Assembly: GCA_039923455.1 (NCBI GenBank)
Contig: JBDTCS010000280.1
Location: 1 to 7,323, forward strand
Origin: JBDTCS01 sp039923455
GTDB lineage: Bacteria; Bacteroidota; Ignavibacteria; Palsa-1295
Length of the DNA: 7,323 nt
Direction of reading: 5' to 3'
In this document: piece by piece, positions 6,293 through 7,323 of the stretch
Layout: each line of letters begins with the position of its first letter
How positions within the stretch are numbered: the first letter of the stretch is position 1
Program-made: the position numbers and the translations under genes
Notes under the pieces: generated by a model
Told to the model about the DNA's origin: nothing
Database searches by the model: none
The model's input: only the letters and a program-made list of their open reading frames with translations

Positions 6293-6760
6293 CGCTGAGA
6301 CAATATGAGTGAAATATTGATTGAAGAGTAATTCTTCGTGAAGTAGTTTTTAAACTTGTGCGAGCCAATTGCTAAGGCGTTCTGCTCGCTCAAGATGTTT
6401 GGGTTGCGTAGCTCGACGCCATTCAATAAGGCCTTCCGCACGTTATCCATGGGCAAATCTACGATATTTTTCCGCTTCGCTCGGAGAGTGAACTCCGGAT
6501 TGGTAGTACTTCCCTTGGTGCAATCCGAGAATCGACCGGCAGAACAGTGGTATATTTCGAGCGCCTAAATTCTTATTTTTCAATGCGCTCGCGAGGTTTT
6601 CTTGATGGAATTGGAGCGATCGCATTGGAAAAATAAACGCGGAAAGTTAGGTGGCGGAATACTTGTCTGCGAGGTTCGCCGTGCGCACTTACTTCGCTTT
6701 AAACGAGGAATCTGGGGCAGATGTTTCGGTGTGCGAACAAAATATATTCAAAGCCGTAAG
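6293..6760. other. 468-bp gap between divergent pepA and yjbR-like genes, no supported gene
   Basis: This region must hold the promoters of the two divergent genes, but no clear promoter is visible. Several short frames overlap here on both strands and none resembles a known family. On the minus strand one frame runs from an ATG at 6625 to a stop at 6350-6352, interrupted by a single TAA at 6443-6445. Its distal part (about 30 residues, ending ERLSNWLAQV) looks protein-like, with a charged amphipathic helix. It could be a decayed gene or chance. The plus-strand frame leading into the yjbR-like gene is open from 6602, but its 53 residues are very basic and unlike the family's N-terminus. Confidence 0.5.
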
Positions 6761-7105
6761 ATGAATCTGGATACATTAAGAACTTTCTGCCTATCACTTC
6801 CTGGTGCCACCGAAGAGGTGCAATGGAAAACAGATTTGCTATTCAAAGTCGGTGGCAAGATGTTTGCGATCACCGGCTTCGGACCAAAATTCGGCGTGAT
6901 GCTAAAATCGGATCCCGAAACATTCGCCGATCTCGTCGAACGCGAAGGTATTATCAAAGCGCCGTATCTCGGGCACCGTCACTGGATCTCGATCATCTCG
7001 GAACGCGCAATGTCAGACGCCGAACTCAAGAAAACAATCCGCAACAGCTACGATCTCGTCCGCGCAAAATTGACAAGGAAAGTGCAAGATAAGCTCTCAG
7101 AATAG
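6761..7105 (+). CDS. MmcQ/YjbR family protein
   Basis: The 114-residue product matches the MmcQ/YjbR family, small cytoplasmic proteins with a CyaY-like (frataxin-like) alpha/beta fold, often annotated as DNA-binding on structural grounds only. Landmarks are CLSLPGATEEVQWKTDLLFKVG (10-31, key residues LPGATE and W22), KMFAITGF (33-40), FGVMLKSDPETF (44-55), YLGHRHWISI (69-78, matching the usual H/RHW segment) and a C-terminal helix with SYDLVRAKL (96-104). I chose the ATG at 6761 because the family begins a few residues before LPG. The frame is open back to 6602, but the extra 53 residues are arginine- and lysine-rich and would be unusual. No strong Shine-Dalgarno is present. It is the only complete plus-strand gene, divergent from pepA and convergent with a probable gene at the right edge. 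The biological role is not established for the family. Confidence 0.88.
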   Translation: MNLDTLRTFCLSLPGATEEVQWKTDLLFKVGGKMFAITGFGPKFGVMLKSDPETFADLVEREGIIKAPYLGHRHWISIISERAMSDAELKKTIRNSYDLVRAKLTRKVQDKLSE

Positions 7106-7239
7106 GGGGCGGAGGTTTGCCTAAAAATAATCTGCCCTTAAGAGTACCAAATCACGATTCTTGTGCTATCTTTGTCCTGATGCCAGACCCTCTTTTCACT
7201 TTTAGCGATGGGTTAGGGCTTGACATCGTGTTCGGTCGA

Positions 7240-7323
7240 TTATGTCAATTCATAGATTGTAGTTCTACCTTCTCTCGTTCCATAACCTATGGAAATCGCA
7301 TCTGCAATCGTTTTGTCCATTGT
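7240..7323 (-). CDS. Probable C-terminal end of an unidentified protein, cut by the window edge
   Basis: On the minus strand the last 27 codons before a TAA at 7240-7242 read as a plausible protein tail, with segments such as IADAISIGYGT and RTTIYELT, and the frame stays open to the window edge. The composition is balanced, with a glycine-rich turn followed by a strand-like ending, as seen at real C-termini. An in-frame ATG lies at the second visible codon, so a tiny complete peptide cannot be excluded. I do not recognise the family. The opposite strand has a 48-codon open frame from 7180 that is cysteine-rich and less convincing. With so few codons this could be chance. Confidence 0.35.
   Translation of the reverse strand, partial: TMDKTIADAISIGYGTREGRTTIYELT

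Noticed and set aside
6289..6450. Short minus-strand frame (53 codons from about 6450) whose TGA overlaps the pepA start as ATGA.
   Set aside because: The last third is AT-rich and not protein-like, and a competing frame in the same place is equally open. The overlap is probably coincidental.
6616..6623. GCGATCGC octamer, like the cyanobacterial HIP1 element.
   Set aside because: There is a single occurrence and the gene content does not suggest a cyanobacterium.
6602..6760. 53-residue N-terminal extension of the YjbR-like protein.
   Set aside because: It is very basic, unlike the family N-terminus, and the ATG at 6761 gives the normal family length.
7220..7248. Inverted repeat TTGACAT/ATGTCAA near the right edge, which also includes a TTGACA hexamer.
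   Set aside because: It is again only 7 bp and within chance expectation, and no matching -10 element lies at the right distance.

Overview
The window (about 47-48% GC by eye) looks like ordinary chromosomal DNA from a bacterium of the Bacteroidota/Chlorobiota-Ignavibacteria-Kapabacteria side of the FCB group. This is an inference. It rests on a DUF3467 protein, a TPR lipoprotein, starts mostly lacking Shine-Dalgarno sequences, and possible TAnnTTTG-type promoter boxes. There is no rRNA or tRNA gene, CRISPR array, insertion sequence, phage gene or defence gene that I can see.

Nearly everything reads on the minus strand, so the order of transcription is right to left. From the right: a probable gene tail (7240-7323, -) enters from outside. 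A small MmcQ/YjbR-family gene (6761-7105, +) is the only complete plus-strand gene. A 468-bp gap follows (6293-6760) with no convincing gene. Then come a complete M17 leucyl aminopeptidase (4778-6292, -), a strong hairpin (4712-4740), a 340-bp leader/upstream region, a TPR-repeat lipoprotein (2839-4371, -), and a DUF3467 protein (2347-2715, -). A second strong hairpin (2287-2322) separates these from a co-directional trio: an EthD-domain protein (1858-2187), a crotonase-superfamily enzyme (952-1812) and a LigB-type extradiol dioxygenase of the YgiD/DODA group (21-893).

The trio is the only set that suggests a shared pathway. EthD-like proteins, ring-hydrolysing or atypical crotonases and extradiol dioxygenases all occur in degradation of cyclic or aromatic compounds. 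The gap between crotonase and dioxygenase holds a weak terminator-like hairpin, however, and each family also has unrelated housekeeping roles. The aminopeptidase, TPR lipoprotein, DUF3467 and YjbR genes look like unlinked single genes.

I did not find a clear new system. The points most worth a second look are the non-canonical active site of the crotonase, the perfect 15-bp tandem duplication across the stop codon of the TPR gene, the two long hairpins without U-tracts, and a possible decayed reading frame upstream of the aminopeptidase.
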